From assembly GCF_001644195.2 (NCBI RefSeq), contig NZ_LWBL02000009.1, forward strand, positions 38,524-102,523: a stretch of DNA of 64,000 nucleotides. The letters are read 5' to 3'. The notes beneath the pieces were generated by a model, which was not told where the DNA came from, made no database searches, and saw only the letters and a program-made list of their open reading frames with translations. The translations under genes and the position numbers were made by a program. This document shows, piece by piece, positions 1 to 8,522 of this stretch (position 1 is the stretch's first letter; every line of letters begins with the position of its first letter). This DNA comes from Bacillus marinisedimentorum (GTDB lineage Bacteria; Bacillota; Bacilli; Bacillales; Bacillaceae_O).

Positions 1-1
1 C

Positions 2-38
2 AGCTGGCGTTATGATATGTTTCGCCAGCTTTTTTTGT
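2..38 (+). terminator. Intrinsic terminator of a gene left of the window
   Basis: An inverted repeat AGCTGGCG / CGCCAGCT with a 13-nt loop is followed directly by a run of seven T. A second GGCTG/CAGCC hairpin with a T-run follows at about 43-75. No gene in the window feeds it, so it probably ends a plus-strand gene located before position 1. Confidence 0.8.
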
Positions 39-139
39 TGGCTGATTTCTTCTGAAAACCAACAGCCTTTTTTACGGGAAACGGGACTGGCAGCCTGCCG
101 ATGACTTCGTTTCCCATCATAATTTGGGCGTTCATGCCA

Positions 140-390
140 GATCATGCAGGGTTCACGCCGACACCCTTTTATTTGCGCAGAACAGAAAGGCCGGATACAG
201 CTTTCGCGCCATATTCCGGCCCTTTCAAGCGGAAGCACGACGGTTTTACGCCTAACAGCTGCTTATTCACGCCGAAGCTCCGACTTTTCACGCCAAACAG
301 CGATTTTCAAGCCATTCCAAGGATTTTTCTCGCCCTAACAAGCCCGTTTCAGGCCGAGCACAAGACAATTTGGCATACGTTTCATGGCCA
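140..390. repeat. Phased degenerate TTTCACGCC repeat array
   Basis: About eleven variants of the 9-mer TTTCACGCC (for example near 151, 203, 225, 243, 266, 287, 305, 327, 347 and 380) occur at roughly 20-24 bp spacing with unrelated sequence between them. The plus-strand reading frames across it have no ribosome binding site and encode only the repeat, so I treat it as non-coding. A second array of the same kind is at 31585-31835. Confidence 0.6.
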
Positions 391-440
391 AACTCCTCAA
401 CATCCACAAGCTCCAACACGTCACATCCAGCCAACCAGAC

Positions 441-1541
441 TCATTCCCCCAGGTCAACCTTCAGCAAATGATCATCATCCTCATCCGGATTGCCGCGTCC
501 GTCCGTATTGTTGGTGATGAGGTACATTGTGCCATCGCCTTCAATAAAGATGTCCCTGATCCGCCCTGCTCCTTCGAATAAGACAGATGACTCCTGTTTC
601 TTAAGGTCAAACCTCCTGATTTGGCGTCCTGCTAGTCCTGCCGCATAAAGGTTGCCGCTATAATAACCAAGTCCGGACGGAGCCCATGTTTCATTGCCGG
701 AGTGGAAAACAGGAGTCTCCATTGCTTCTTGCTGCTCGTCTCCCTGAATGACAGGCCATCCGTAATTTTTGCCCGGTTCGATCTTATTGATTTCATCATG
801 GGCACTCTGGCCATGTTCAGCTGCATACATGGTTCCCTCTTCGCTCCAGGCCAGTCCCTGCGGATTGCGGTGCCCATATGAATACACCGGTGAATTTTCA
901 ACCGGATTCTCTGATGGGATCGAACCATCCAGGGCAATCCTTAAAATCTTCCCGTTTAACACACTGGGGTCCTGGGCGGCCTCCGCTTCTCCGGCATCAC
1001 CTGCTGCCGCATACAGATAACCGTCAGGTCCGATTGCGATGCGGCCGCCGTTATGAATCCGGCCACCTGGAATGGAACCGAGGAGCTCCTGCTCTTCAAC
1101 CCATTCATTTTCCTTCCGTTCGACCGCAACAATACGGTTCAGTGTTTCACCGCTTTCTTGATAGGTATAATAGATGATTGCCCTTTGATTTTTGTGATAG
1201 TCAGGATGCAGGACAAAACCGAGCAGTCCCCCTTCTCCGCGTGCCGATATTTCTTTTTCAAGGTTGAGCGCCATGTCCTCCCTTTTTTCATTCGAGTCGA
1301 TTCTGGTTATGTTTCCGTTCCGCTCACTGATAAAAAAAACGTCTTCAGTTTTTGCGATATCCCACGGGATATCCAGATTGGATGCAAGCACTTCAGCATC
1401 CGGAATCCGGCTCTCTTTGTCATTGCCAGATTCCATACTTGATTCCTTCTGCTGCTTTGGAGCCTCTTTCGCCGTTTCATTTTCTTCAGAACAGCCGGCG
1501 GCTGCCGCAAGTATCAGCAATAAAACAAGTAATCTATACAA
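441..1541 (-). CDS. Lipoprotein PQQ-dependent sugar dehydrogenase family protein
   Basis: This 366-residue protein belongs to the soluble aldose sugar dehydrogenase (YliI/GdhB-like) beta-propeller family, which oxidises sugars with the cofactor PQQ. The first 17 residues form a lipoprotein signal ending in the lipobox A-A-G-C, with Cys17 as the lipid anchor, so it should sit outside the membrane. Family hallmarks are visible: LDIPWDI near the start, GGLLGFVLHPDY, RIHNGGRIAIGPDGYLY, and SYGHRNPQGLAW. The start is a TTG codon 7 nt after AAAGGGGTGA. It stands alone and faces away from ykuK. No PQQ synthesis genes are seen, so cofactor supply and true substrate are unknown; many Gram-positive homologues are simply called glucose/sorbosone dehydrogenases. 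Confidence 0.82.
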   Translation of the reverse strand: MYRLLVLLLILAAAAGCSEENETAKEAPKQQKESSMESGNDKESRIPDAEVLASNLDIPWDIAKTEDVFFISERNGNITRIDSNEKREDMALNLEKEISARGEGGLLGFVLHPDYHKNQRAIIYYTYQESGETLNRIVAVERKENEWVEEQELLGSIPGGRIHNGGRIAIGPDGYLYAAAGDAGEAEAAQDPSVLNGKILRIALDGSIPSENPVENSPVYSYGHRNPQGLAWSEEGTMYAAEHGQSAHDEINKIEPGKNYGWPVIQGDEQQEAMETPVFHSGNETWAPSGLGYYSGNLYAAGLAGRQIRRFDLKKQESSVLFEGAGRIRDIFIEGDGTMYLITNNTDGRGNPDEDDDHLLKVDLGE

Positions 1542-1704
1542 ATTCGCTCACCCCTTTTTATTCACTATAGGAATGAAGCCGCGGAATGTTCAAATCATAT
1601 GTTTGAAACCTTTATCTTAGGCGTCCGCCACAAACCTTGCACATATTTCCTGCAGGCTGCCATAAATTATAGTATCCGCACTTTTTAAAAAATGGAGTGA
1701 CACG

Positions 1705-2223
1705 ATGTATATTGAAGCACCATTTTACAACGGGACAAGTAAGGACATGGATTTTGACGATGTTTTCAGCCATATAAAAGATTTCATTATAAAAGACCCG
1801 CGCGCCGCATACCGGTTATCAATCGGTACCGATTCGCACGTGCATCGCGATTATACCCGTTTCATCACTGCAATCCACTTGCACCGCATCGGCAAGGGGG
1901 CATGGGGGTGCCTCCGCGAATATAATGAAAAAAGGCGCATTACCAGTTTAAAAGAAAAAATTTCAAAGGAGACAACGTTAAGCCAGGAAGTCGCCTACCG
2001 GTTTGCGATGGGTCCGATAGAAGATCTCGCGGAGCTGATTGCACCTTACGAAGATGAAGGCGCAAGCCTCGAATTTGAAGTCCACCTCGATATCGGCAAA
2101 AAAGGATTGACCCGCAACTTAATCGGCGAGATGACAAGGCGGATTGATTCGATGGGCATTGGCGTCAGAATCAAACCTGACTCTTATGCCGCTTCAAGCT
2201 ATGCCCATCGTGAAACAAAGTAA
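1705..2223 (+). CDS. ykuK: YkuK family RNase H-like protein
   Basis: The 172-residue product matches the YkuK family (DUF458), which has a ribonuclease H-like fold. The family signature LSIGTDSHVH is at residues about 38-47, followed by FITAIHLHRIGKG. In B. subtilis the gene is linked to sporulation-phase expression, but no biochemical activity is established as far as I know. The ATG start follows GGAGTGA at good spacing. It is a single gene, divergent from the sugar dehydrogenase, followed by a short hairpin with GCGGCC arms near 2250-2275. Confidence 0.85.
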   Translation: MYIEAPFYNGTSKDMDFDDVFSHIKDFIIKDPRAAYRLSIGTDSHVHRDYTRFITAIHLHRIGKGAWGCLREYNEKRRITSLKEKISKETTLSQEVAYRFAMGPIEDLAELIAPYEDEGASLEFEVHLDIGKKGLTRNLIGEMTRRIDSMGIGVRIKPDSYAASSYAHRETK

Positions 2224-2283
2224 CTGCAGAGAAACGATTCCAAAGAAACAAGCGGCCGATGCGCAGGCCGCTTTTATCTTTGC

Positions 2284-2457
2284 TTAATATGGGGTTCTGA
2301 ACATGCTGTCATGGTGATTATTTTGAAAGAATTTTTCCATTGCCTGGATATTGCTGAACTTAATTCCGTCTTTTTGGACACTGCAGCGCCGGCAAATCGG
2401 CTTTCTTATCTGAGCACAGCTGCTGGCGGCTTTTCTTCCGCAATAGACACATTCCAT
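2284..2457 (-). CDS. 57-residue zinc-ribbon-like small protein
   Basis: This short minus-strand gene starts with ATG (2457) placed 7 nt after a strong AAGGAGGAAC site and ends in TAA. The product begins MECVYCGRKAASSC and then has CRRC, so it carries two CxxC pairs plus one extra cysteine, as expected of a small zinc ribbon. The C-terminal half is polar (FFQNNHHDSMF). I do not recognise the family. The ribosome binding site and cysteine spacing make it more likely real than the plus-strand frame that overlaps it. Confidence 0.65.
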   Translation of the reverse strand: MECVYCGRKAASSCAQIRKPICRRCSVQKDGIKFSNIQAMEKFFQNNHHDSMFRTPY

Positions 2458-2829
2458 GGGAGAGTTCCTCCTTAATATAAAGGCTGTGGTAAATCACATT
2501 GCTGCATTACTTGACAAACCGATTCAAATCAGCGAAGCTCCTGCGGCTAATCCAAGCTATCAGGTTCCCGCCGCGAGGAACGAACGGAGAGTGCTACTAT
2601 TTCCTCAGCTGAAAGCGAACGGTATTGCGATTTGTTTTATCACCATTATGGTCTGGCTGAACCACATATAAAAATACTTTTCGCGAATTTTGAAATTCAG
2701 TTTGTTATTGTTTAAATTCCGCTTTTGAAAGCGATTAAAACTTCTATTTTTTTCAAATTTAAATTTCCTCTTCAACCAACTATTCTTCTATAATAAACAA
2801 TAGGGTAAATGAAAGGGATGGTGGTACAG
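2458..2829. other. Intergenic stretch, nothing recognised
   Basis: AT-rich DNA between the zinc-ribbon gene and the deaminase gene. Apart from the ribosome binding site of the former at its left edge and a possible promoter near 2790-2800 for the latter, I see no element here. Confidence 0.5.
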
Positions 2830-3483
2830 TTGTGGAATGAATTATCACAGGAATGGCAGCAATGTTTCGAACTCGTATGGGAGGCATTCAAAGACGGGGC
2901 CAGGCCGATTGCGGCATTTGTCACAGACAAATCTGGAAACATCGTTTCAACCGGAAAAAGCACCGTTTTTCAGTATTCAGAAATTGAACCGGTCTCTCAC
3001 AATGAGCTGGCACATGCGGAAGTGAATGCCCTGTTAAAGTTAGATAACCGTATCCATCAGGACACAGAAGGCTATACGCTGTACACAAGCTTAGAGCCTT
3101 GCCCGCTCTGTTTCAGCGCGTTTTATATGTCCGGCCTCCGCAATCTGCAGTTCGGGGCCTTCGATAAGTACGGCGGCAGCACAAACCTTTGCGGTACGAC
3201 TCCATATCTAAGCCGGAAACCAATTAAGATGATCGGCCCGGTACCTCACTTTGAAGATGTATCGGCCTTTTTTACAGTGTATTTCGATATCAGCAAATCG
3301 TATGCCAAAGGAGCCCAGGTCCATAATCGAATGAAAGAAGATTATCCGGAGGCCGTTCAACTTGGACGGGACTGGGGCGGCGTGAAGAAGCTAGAGCAAT
3401 ACCGGGACATGCCTGCCGAAAAAATCTTCACCGTCGTGTCATCCGAAATTCAATGTATGAAAAAGCTGGTCCATGCGGAATAA
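2830..3483 (+). CDS. Cytidine/deoxycytidylate deaminase-like zinc enzyme
   Basis: The protein has the zinc-dependent nucleoside/nucleobase deaminase core: HAE (His69 and the proton-shuttling Glu71) and PCPLC (Cys98 and Cys101), numbered from the upstream ATG at 2809. After the core comes a roughly 110-residue C-terminal extension not needed in tRNA adenosine or guanine deaminases, so the substrate cannot be assigned. The start is uncertain: ATG 2809 has almost no ribosome binding site, whereas AAAGGG at 2812-2817 favours the TTG at 2830, giving about 217 residues. It is monocistronic. A base deaminase of unknown substrate is the safest description. Confidence 0.75.
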   Translation: MWNELSQEWQQCFELVWEAFKDGARPIAAFVTDKSGNIVSTGKSTVFQYSEIEPVSHNELAHAEVNALLKLDNRIHQDTEGYTLYTSLEPCPLCFSAFYMSGLRNLQFGAFDKYGGSTNLCGTTPYLSRKPIKMIGPVPHFEDVSAFFTVYFDISKSYAKGAQVHNRMKEDYPEAVQLGRDWGGVKKLEQYRDMPAEKIFTVVSSEIQCMKKLVHAE

Positions 3484-3639
3484 ATTATGTGCCGCCAAAT
3501 ATACATAGGTGAGAAATTACTGTCACCAAAAGTTCTTCATTTGCTTGTATATGAAGAATCCAGCGGTGATATATATGGTATCAAGAGCGAATCGCAATAG
3601 CAGCTTCGCAGAAAAAACGCCTCGACAGGAGGAGACGGC

Positions 3640-3819
3640 ATGTCCATCAGGGAAGAAGATATCGAAAAGGTACTCCAGGAATATGATGTGAATATGGCGG
3701 TAAGTGATTTTCCCATCACCGAAGAAATCCAGGAACTTGTCCGAAAAAGGCTGACCGGCATAATCAGTGATGAAGAGCTTCATGCGTTGACCCTTGAACT
3801 TTTTAAAAAGAAAAGGTAA
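3640..3819 (+). CDS. 59-residue VbhA-like orphan antitoxin candidate
   Basis: ATG at 3640 follows AGGAGG by 7 nt. The product begins MSIREEDIEKVLQEYDVNMA and later reads TEEIQELVRKRLTGIISDEE. This layout, a short helix followed by a helix-turn ending in a G-x-I-x-x-E-E-L motif, resembles the VbhA family antitoxins that inhibit Fic toxins, as I remember them. No Fic gene (HPFxxGNG motif) lies next to it, so if the resemblance is right it is an orphan. It could equally be an unrelated small helical protein. Confidence 0.5.
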   Translation: MSIREEDIEKVLQEYDVNMAVSDFPITEEIQELVRKRLTGIISDEELHALTLELFKKKR

Positions 3820-3838
3820 AAAACAGCCGTTAACACCC

Positions 3839-3880
3839 GGACCGCTTTCCCATTGAAACTGAGAGCGGCCCTTTGTTTCG
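3839..3880 (+). terminator. Probable terminator after the 59-residue gene
   Basis: An imperfect 11-bp stem (GGACCGCTTTC with GAGAGCGGCCC) is followed by CTTTGTTTCG. It sits 20 bp after the stop codon of the small gene. Confidence 0.55.
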
Positions 3881-4054
3881 TTGGCTTGTTTTATTCCGGC
3901 TGATTTTTCCCTGGAAGGTTTCCGTATAGCATGTGTAACAATCTTATAAAGAAAACTTGCCCGATTCGGCGAGCCTTCAAGCGGGGAATGGTTTGGTTTT
4001 GAGTGAAGGGTACTGAATTGCCGTTCAGTGCTTGTATTGTTGACTTTGCCTCAT

Positions 4055-4090
4055 TTATAGGCACCGGAAGCGGGATTCCGTGCCTGTAAT
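4055..4090. repeat. Single copy of the TATAGGCAC...GTGCCTGTAAT hairpin repeat
   Basis: TTATAGGCACC and CCGTGCCTGTAAT form an inverted repeat around a short loop. It is the same element that forms the tandem array at 63732-64000 and the partial copy at 20141-20175. More decayed pieces follow to about 4170. The rest of the 3880-4360 gap holds nothing else that I recognise. Confidence 0.6.
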
Positions 4091-4358
4091 CTTGAATTCT
4101 CATTGATTACAGTCATTGAAAACAGGTTTCCGTGTCTTTATGTTGATCATTCAGCTGTTTACAGGCACTGAGCCGAGGAAGTCCCCATGACACCCCCTGT
4201 AAAGAAGACACTATGAATATCACCTCAAATTAACATAGCAAACAACAACTGAATTAACACCCCAATTCGCACGATGACAACATCTGTTGTCACGAATATC
4301 GACGTGTTATTTAGTCAGCTGTCTCCTTCTAATTTTTTTATGAAGGCTGATATATCAA

Positions 4359-4395
4359 TAAAAAAGCATACCAATTACAATGTAATTGATATGCT
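4359..4395 (-). terminator. Terminator of the CoA-disulfide reductase gene
   Basis: Read on the minus strand, a 14-bp stem (AGCATATCAATTAC pairing with GTAATTGGTATGCT, one mismatch) is followed by TTTTTTATT. It lies about 85 bp after the stop codon of the reductase gene. Confidence 0.75.
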
Positions 4396-4479
4396 GATTC
4401 ATCTTCTTACTATAATGCTTCTCCACGTAAACGGAACTGCTTACCGACAGGACGGGCCTCCTTATTAATTGCCAGAACC

Positions 4480-6945
4480 TTAAATAAACAAATTCAATCC
4501 AGCTGCTTCTGCGTCGCCAAGATATGCAGCCACTCCTCCAAGTTCGACGCCGTCAATAAGTTCCTCCTCTTTGATTCCCATAAGATCCATGGACATCGAA
4601 CAAGCCACAATCCTCACCCCGGCGTCCAGTGCGTTTTGCATCAGGACTTCAAGCGTGTCGACGTTTTTCTGTTTCATCATATTACGTATCAATCTAGGTC
4701 CCATACCGCCCATATTCATTTTTGAAAGCGGCAGGGATCCCGGGCCTCTAGGCATCAAGCGCGCAAACATTTTTTCCATGAAGTTCTTTTTGATCGGGCC
4801 GGCCTGTTCTTTCCGCAATACATTCAACCCCCAGAATGTAAAGAACATTGTCACATTTTTGCCCATTGCCGCTGAACCGGATGCAATAATGAAAGACGCG
4901 ATTGCTTTGTCCAGGTCCCCGCTGAACACGACCATCGTAGATCCATCCTTCGTTTCGATCACCGGGCTTGAAGGCTTTTCGGAGAGGACATTCAGCGGTG
5001 CGCCTTTCCGTATGAACGCTTTGAATGTTTTGTCTTCAAAGCTGGTGCCGACAAGCGTGTTTCTCGTGTTGGCGCACCATGCTTTTATATCTTTTGCAAA
5101 ACCGGGGTCCGTCGCCTGGACTTCGAGCACTTCGCCGTCGTTCATCACTTTGATTTGTTCATTCACTTTCATAATTGGCCCCGGGCACTGCAGCCCGCAT
5201 GCATTCAGAACTGTTACAGCTTCTGGTTGTTCGGCTTCCTCTTTTCCAAGTGTTACGCCTGAGTCATTAAAATTAGTATCACAATGATTCTGGCCTGCAG
5301 TATCGTATACACAGGAATATGTCCGGAATCCGCCATCAAGGTTTTTAACAGGGAAACCATTTTGTGCAAGGATACGGGCGGCGAGATATCCGCGCAGCCC
5401 AACCTGGCAATATACATAAATCATTTCATCCTTCGGCAGTTCACCGAGACGATTGCGCAGTTCACCAAGCGGAATGTTTTTTGAACCGTTGATCGCCCCC
5501 ATATCACATTCCATCGGTTCGCGGACATCGATTAAAAGAGCGCCGTTTTCGACAATAGCATCGATTTCATGCCATTGAACCGTTTCATTTTTGCCCTCAA
5601 GGACGTTCATAGCTGCATACCCTGCCATATTGACAGGGTCTTTGGCTGATGAAAAAGGAGGAGCATAAGCAAGTTCGAGGTCCGGAAGATCGAAAATGGT
5701 CAATCCGCCTTTAATTGCAGTTGCTAGGACATCGATCCGCTTGTCTGCCCCATCGTAAGAAACGGCCTGGGCCCCGAAGATTTTACCGGTATCCGGCTCA
5801 AAGACGAGCTTCATGGATATTGGGAACGATCCCGGATAATACCCGGCGTGTGAACCAGGATGCACATGGATCACTTCGTGTTCGATACCCATCTGTTTCA
5901 GTGTTTTTTCATTCAATCCAGTTGCAGCAGCCGTCATATCAAATACTTTCGCGATCGAGGTGCCAAGTGTTCCGCTGTATTTGACGTCATAGCCGTTGAT
6001 ATGGTCTGCGACAAGGCGGCCCTGGCGGTTAGCCGGCCATGCGAGCGGTATCATCGCCGGTTTGCCGAGGATATAATCTTTTACTTCAATGGCGTCTCCG
6101 ATTGCATATATGGAAGGGTCATCCGTCTGAAGGGCGTCATTCACTTTTATGCCGCCCCTGTTGCCAATGGCAAGACCCGCCTCTTTAGCCAGCATGTTTT
6201 CAGGCTGCACGCCTATTGCAAGGATGATCATGTCGGTCTGCAGCTTCTGTCCGCTGTTCAAATGGATTGTTTTTCCTTCATTTGCAAAGCGTTCGACCCC
6301 ATCATCAAGAATCAGATTGACGCCTTTATCCGCAAAATGCTGGTGAAGAATCGCAGCCATTTCGTAATCGAGGGGTGCCATGATTTGATCTGCCATTTCA
6401 ACAAGTGTGACATCAAGGCCAAGGTCATGGAGATTCTCAGCCATTTCGACCCCTATGAAACCTCCCCCGACAACAACAGCTTTGCCCGGCTTTTTCTCTT
6501 CAATATATGACTTGATTTTATCAGTATCAGGGACATTGCGGAGTGTAAACAGCTCTTTGGCATCTTCAATTCCTGGAATATTCGGCTTGATCGGTTTAGC
6601 ACCCGGGGAAAGGACAAGCTTGTCATAACTTTCTTCGTACGTTTCGCCCGTCACAACTTTTCTGACAGTTACCATTTTTCTTTCCCTGTTTATGCTCACT
6701 ACTTCACTTAAATTTCTAATATCAAGATTGAATTTTTTTGACATGCCCTCCACGGTTTGCACCAATAGAGCATCGCGATCCTGGATTGTGCCGCCGATGT
6801 AGTATGGAAGTCCGCAGTTGGCAAACGATATATATTCTCCCCGTTCAAACATAATGATTTCCGCCTGTTCATCAAGCCGGCGAAGGCGTGCTGCCGTTGT
6901 GGCTCCTCCTGCTACTCCGCCAACAATTACGATTTTATTATTCAT
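4480..6945 (-). CDS. CoA-disulfide reductase fused to rhodanese, TusA and DsrE-like domains
   Basis: This 821-residue protein joins four functional parts. Residues 1-440 are a CoA-disulfide/persulfide reductase: FAD motif GGVAGG, the redox Cys44 in FANCGLPYY, an NAD(P)H motif VVGGGFIGVE near 158 and the dimerisation domain. Residues 460-550 are a rhodanese with active Cys513 in CQVGLRG. Residues 578-650 are a TusA/SirA-like sulfur carrier with Cys587 in CPGP. Residues 668-821 are a DsrE/F-like domain. Together they suggest an NAD(P)H-driven enzyme that accepts, relays and releases sulfane sulfur. It is monocistronic with GAGGAG before the ATG. Two redox-type operators lie upstream (7025-7081). 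Similar fusions are known in Bacillaceae, so the architecture is real rather than an assembly error. Confidence 0.9.
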   Translation of the reverse strand: MNNKIVIVGGVAGGATTAARLRRLDEQAEIIMFERGEYISFANCGLPYYIGGTIQDRDALLVQTVEGMSKKFNLDIRNLSEVVSINRERKMVTVRKVVTGETYEESYDKLVLSPGAKPIKPNIPGIEDAKELFTLRNVPDTDKIKSYIEEKKPGKAVVVGGGFIGVEMAENLHDLGLDVTLVEMADQIMAPLDYEMAAILHQHFADKGVNLILDDGVERFANEGKTIHLNSGQKLQTDMIILAIGVQPENMLAKEAGLAIGNRGGIKVNDALQTDDPSIYAIGDAIEVKDYILGKPAMIPLAWPANRQGRLVADHINGYDVKYSGTLGTSIAKVFDMTAAATGLNEKTLKQMGIEHEVIHVHPGSHAGYYPGSFPISMKLVFEPDTGKIFGAQAVSYDGADKRIDVLATAIKGGLTIFDLPDLELAYAPPFSSAKDPVNMAGYAAMNVLEGKNETVQWHEIDAIVENGALLIDVREPMECDMGAINGSKNIPLGELRNRLGELPKDEMIYVYCQVGLRGYLAARILAQNGFPVKNLDGGFRTYSCVYDTAGQNHCDTNFNDSGVTLGKEEAEQPEAVTVLNACGLQCPGPIMKVNEQIKVMNDGEVLEVQATDPGFAKDIKAWCANTRNTLVGTSFEDKTFKAFIRKGAPLNVLSEKPSSPVIETKDGSTMVVFSGDLDKAIASFIIASGSAAMGKNVTMFFTFWGLNVLRKEQAGPIKKNFMEKMFARLMPRGPGSLPLSKMNMGGMGPRLIRNMMKQKNVDTLEVLMQNALDAGVRIVACSMSMDLMGIKEEELIDGVELGGVAAYLGDAEAAGLNLFI

Positions 6946-7024
6946 GATGTATGTTCTCCTCTCACATTCTTCTCATTCTTCTTTTTGGTATGGGGTACGG
7001 GTAAGGGTAAATAGCATCTTTACT

Positions 7025-7042
7025 TTGTGAATCATATCACAA
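7025..7042 (-). promoter_or_regulatory. FNR/Rex-type operator upstream of the CoA-disulfide reductase
   Basis: The palindrome TTGTGAATCATATCACAA fits the CRP/FNR form TGTGA-N6-TCACA and differs by one base from the Rex form TTGTGAA-N4-TTCACAA. A possible -10 (TATTTA on the minus strand, 7008-7013) would put the site over the -35 region, which fits repression better than activation. Confidence 0.6.
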
Positions 7043-7063
7043 TGACTCACCGAGCGGTAGAGT

Positions 7064-7081
7064 TTGTGTAACTTGTCACAA
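7064..7081 (-). promoter_or_regulatory. Second FNR/Rex-type operator
   Basis: TTGTGTAACTTGTCACAA is an 18-bp dyad of the same type, centred 39 bp from the first site (nearly four helical turns). Two sites on the same face of the helix suggest cooperative binding. Confidence 0.5.
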
Positions 7082-7276
7082 TCTATTCATATAGTTGGCT
7101 ATTTCAGGAAGAAAATTCGAATGGAAAAGTTCATGGAATATTGGATAAGGTCTATGCAGAAGGTATTATATAGTGAAATTCGCACCCCGCTTCAGGCTGG
7201 CTGTTTAGAGAGCTCTGAGCGGGGAAGTATCATTATAGCAACGGAATAATTTGTATAGCCAAAGGATGTGAACGTT

Positions 7277-8002
7277 TTGGATCAGCAACATGAAGAAAAA
7301 CTCAAAGAAGCGGGTTTTCCGCTGCTCTTGCTGCTGATTGGCCTCGGTGCCGCTGGCCTGTCCCTCTTTATCTTTTCAGAACTGGCTGAAGATATCCTGG
7401 CATCTGAAACCATCCGATTTGACGCGGCAGTGGTCGGCCTTTTCGTATCGATTAGCAGTGAGCCGCTCGACCAGGCGATGATTCTGATTACAGAGCTCGG
7501 GTCGGTTTGGTTTTTGACTGCACTGTCACTCATGGTCCTCGCTTTTCTCTGGGTTAGGTATCGGGATAAATGGGGCATTTTGTTTTTTGCTATAGGAGTG
7601 GCCGGCGGCGGAATCCTGACCAAAATACTTAAGAGCACGTATGAACGGAGCAGGCCTGGCATTAATCCCGATATTGATGCTGTAGGTTACAGCTTTCCAA
7701 GCGGACATGCGATGGGATCGCTTGTGTTTTACGGTTTTGCTATTTATTTTATTGTGCGCAGCCGGTTGTCCCGCACAGCTAAATGGCTCGGATCCATCAC
7801 TTCGGGGGTTCTCATCATTTTGATTGGCATCAGCCGGATCTATCTCGGTGCCCATTATCCGAGTGATGTTGCTGCCGGTTATTCGGCGGGGCTGATCTGG
7901 CTTGCTATGGCCGTTCTCGCCCTTGAGTATGTGGAATGGCATACTCGGAATAACATTCGTCCTGTCCGCGCTTTGCGGAATTTATTGAGTGATTTGATTT
8001 AA
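7277..8002 (+). CDS. PAP2-family membrane phosphatase
   Basis: The product is a type 2 phosphatidic acid phosphatase, likely acting on a lipid pyrophosphate or phospholipid at the outer membrane face. All three signature blocks are present: K-x6-RP in KSTYERSRP, PSGHA, and SRIYLGAHYPSD. About six hydrophobic segments are visible. The upstream AAAGGATG favours the TTG start at 7277 over the GTG at 7268, which would be only 2 nt from the site. It is a single gene closed by a terminator. B. subtilis relatives include YodM and BcrC; I cannot tell the exact lipid substrate. Confidence 0.85.
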   Translation: MDQQHEEKLKEAGFPLLLLLIGLGAAGLSLFIFSELAEDILASETIRFDAAVVGLFVSISSEPLDQAMILITELGSVWFLTALSLMVLAFLWVRYRDKWGILFFAIGVAGGGILTKILKSTYERSRPGINPDIDAVGYSFPSGHAMGSLVFYGFAIYFIVRSRLSRTAKWLGSITSGVLIILIGISRIYLGAHYPSDVAAGYSAGLIWLAMAVLALEYVEWHTRNNIRPVRALRNLLSDLI

Positions 8003-8006
8003 GGAT

Positions 8007-8036
8007 ACGGTTCCCGGGTGGAACCGTTTTGTTTTA
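8007..8036 (+). terminator. Terminator of the PAP2 phosphatase gene
   Basis: ACGGTTCC pairs with GGAACCGT over a 5-nt loop and is followed by TTTGTTTT, starting 5 bp after the stop codon. Confidence 0.85.
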
Positions 8037-8173
8037 CATATTGTGCGAAGGAAAAATCAATATTATCAATCAATTGATAGTTCAGATTCAGTCTTAAATT
8101 GAGTGGTTTTGAATGATCTCTTCTACATGATTGTTATTTAATTATGTTTTGGATATTGGCCGGTTCGGGTTTG

Positions 8174-8275
8174 CGAGACTCTGGTGGGAACTGATGGACA
8201 GGTGAGACCCGAATCTGCAGGGGCGTTAGCTATGATGAGACTTACTGCCCGTCCCGGAAAGCGTGGTTGTTTTCG
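8174..8275. repeat. Degenerate Bacillus GC-rich dispersed repeat
   Basis: The stretch with GCGAGACTCTGGTGGGA, then GACAGGTGAGACCCGAATC, then ACTGCCCGTCCCGGAAAGCG, matches my memory of a roughly 100-bp element scattered in many Bacillus genomes (GCGAGACTCCTGCGGGA ... GGTGAGACCCCGCAGG ... CCGCCCGCCCCGCGGAAAGCG). This copy is worn. The rest of the 8036-8457 gap shows no gene with a ribosome binding site. Confidence 0.5.
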
Positions 8276-8457
8276 GTCTTAGGTCTTTAACGAAGTGCAT
8301 GAGGCCAGAAGTTTTTATGAATTTCCAGCGTTACTGCCGTCATTTGGAGTCTGCTTTCCCGTTTCTTTCCAGTCCACTTCTAGCCTTTTCCCCGGAGTCC
8401 CTCTCGTCCTTCCGCCCTTTTCAGAACAATTATCCTTGAAGGAATGCCGTCAACCGT

Positions 8458-8488
8458 AAAAAAACCCCGGTCCATTCGGAACCGGGGC
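8458..8488 (-). terminator. Terminator of the five-repeat KGG gene
   Basis: On the minus strand GCCCCGGTTCC pairs with GGACCGGGG and is followed by seven T. A nearly identical terminator closes the second KGG gene, so the two genes duplicated together with their ends. Confidence 0.9.
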
Positions 8489-8522
8489 TTCTTACATTTA
8501 TTGTCATGTCAAAAGGGTTATA

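Noticed and set aside
101..517. Open frame of 138 codons on the plus strand
   Set aside because: It runs through the TTTCACGCC array into the end of the sugar dehydrogenase gene on the other strand, has no ribosome binding site and shows only repeat-derived sequence.
4274..4468. 64-codon plus-strand frame before the reductase terminator
   Set aside because: It contains the terminator hairpin of the opposite gene and has no ribosome binding site.
4571..6510. Long plus-strand frames opposite the CoA-disulfide reductase
   Set aside because: They mirror a strongly conserved gene on the minus strand and carry no domain or ribosome binding site.
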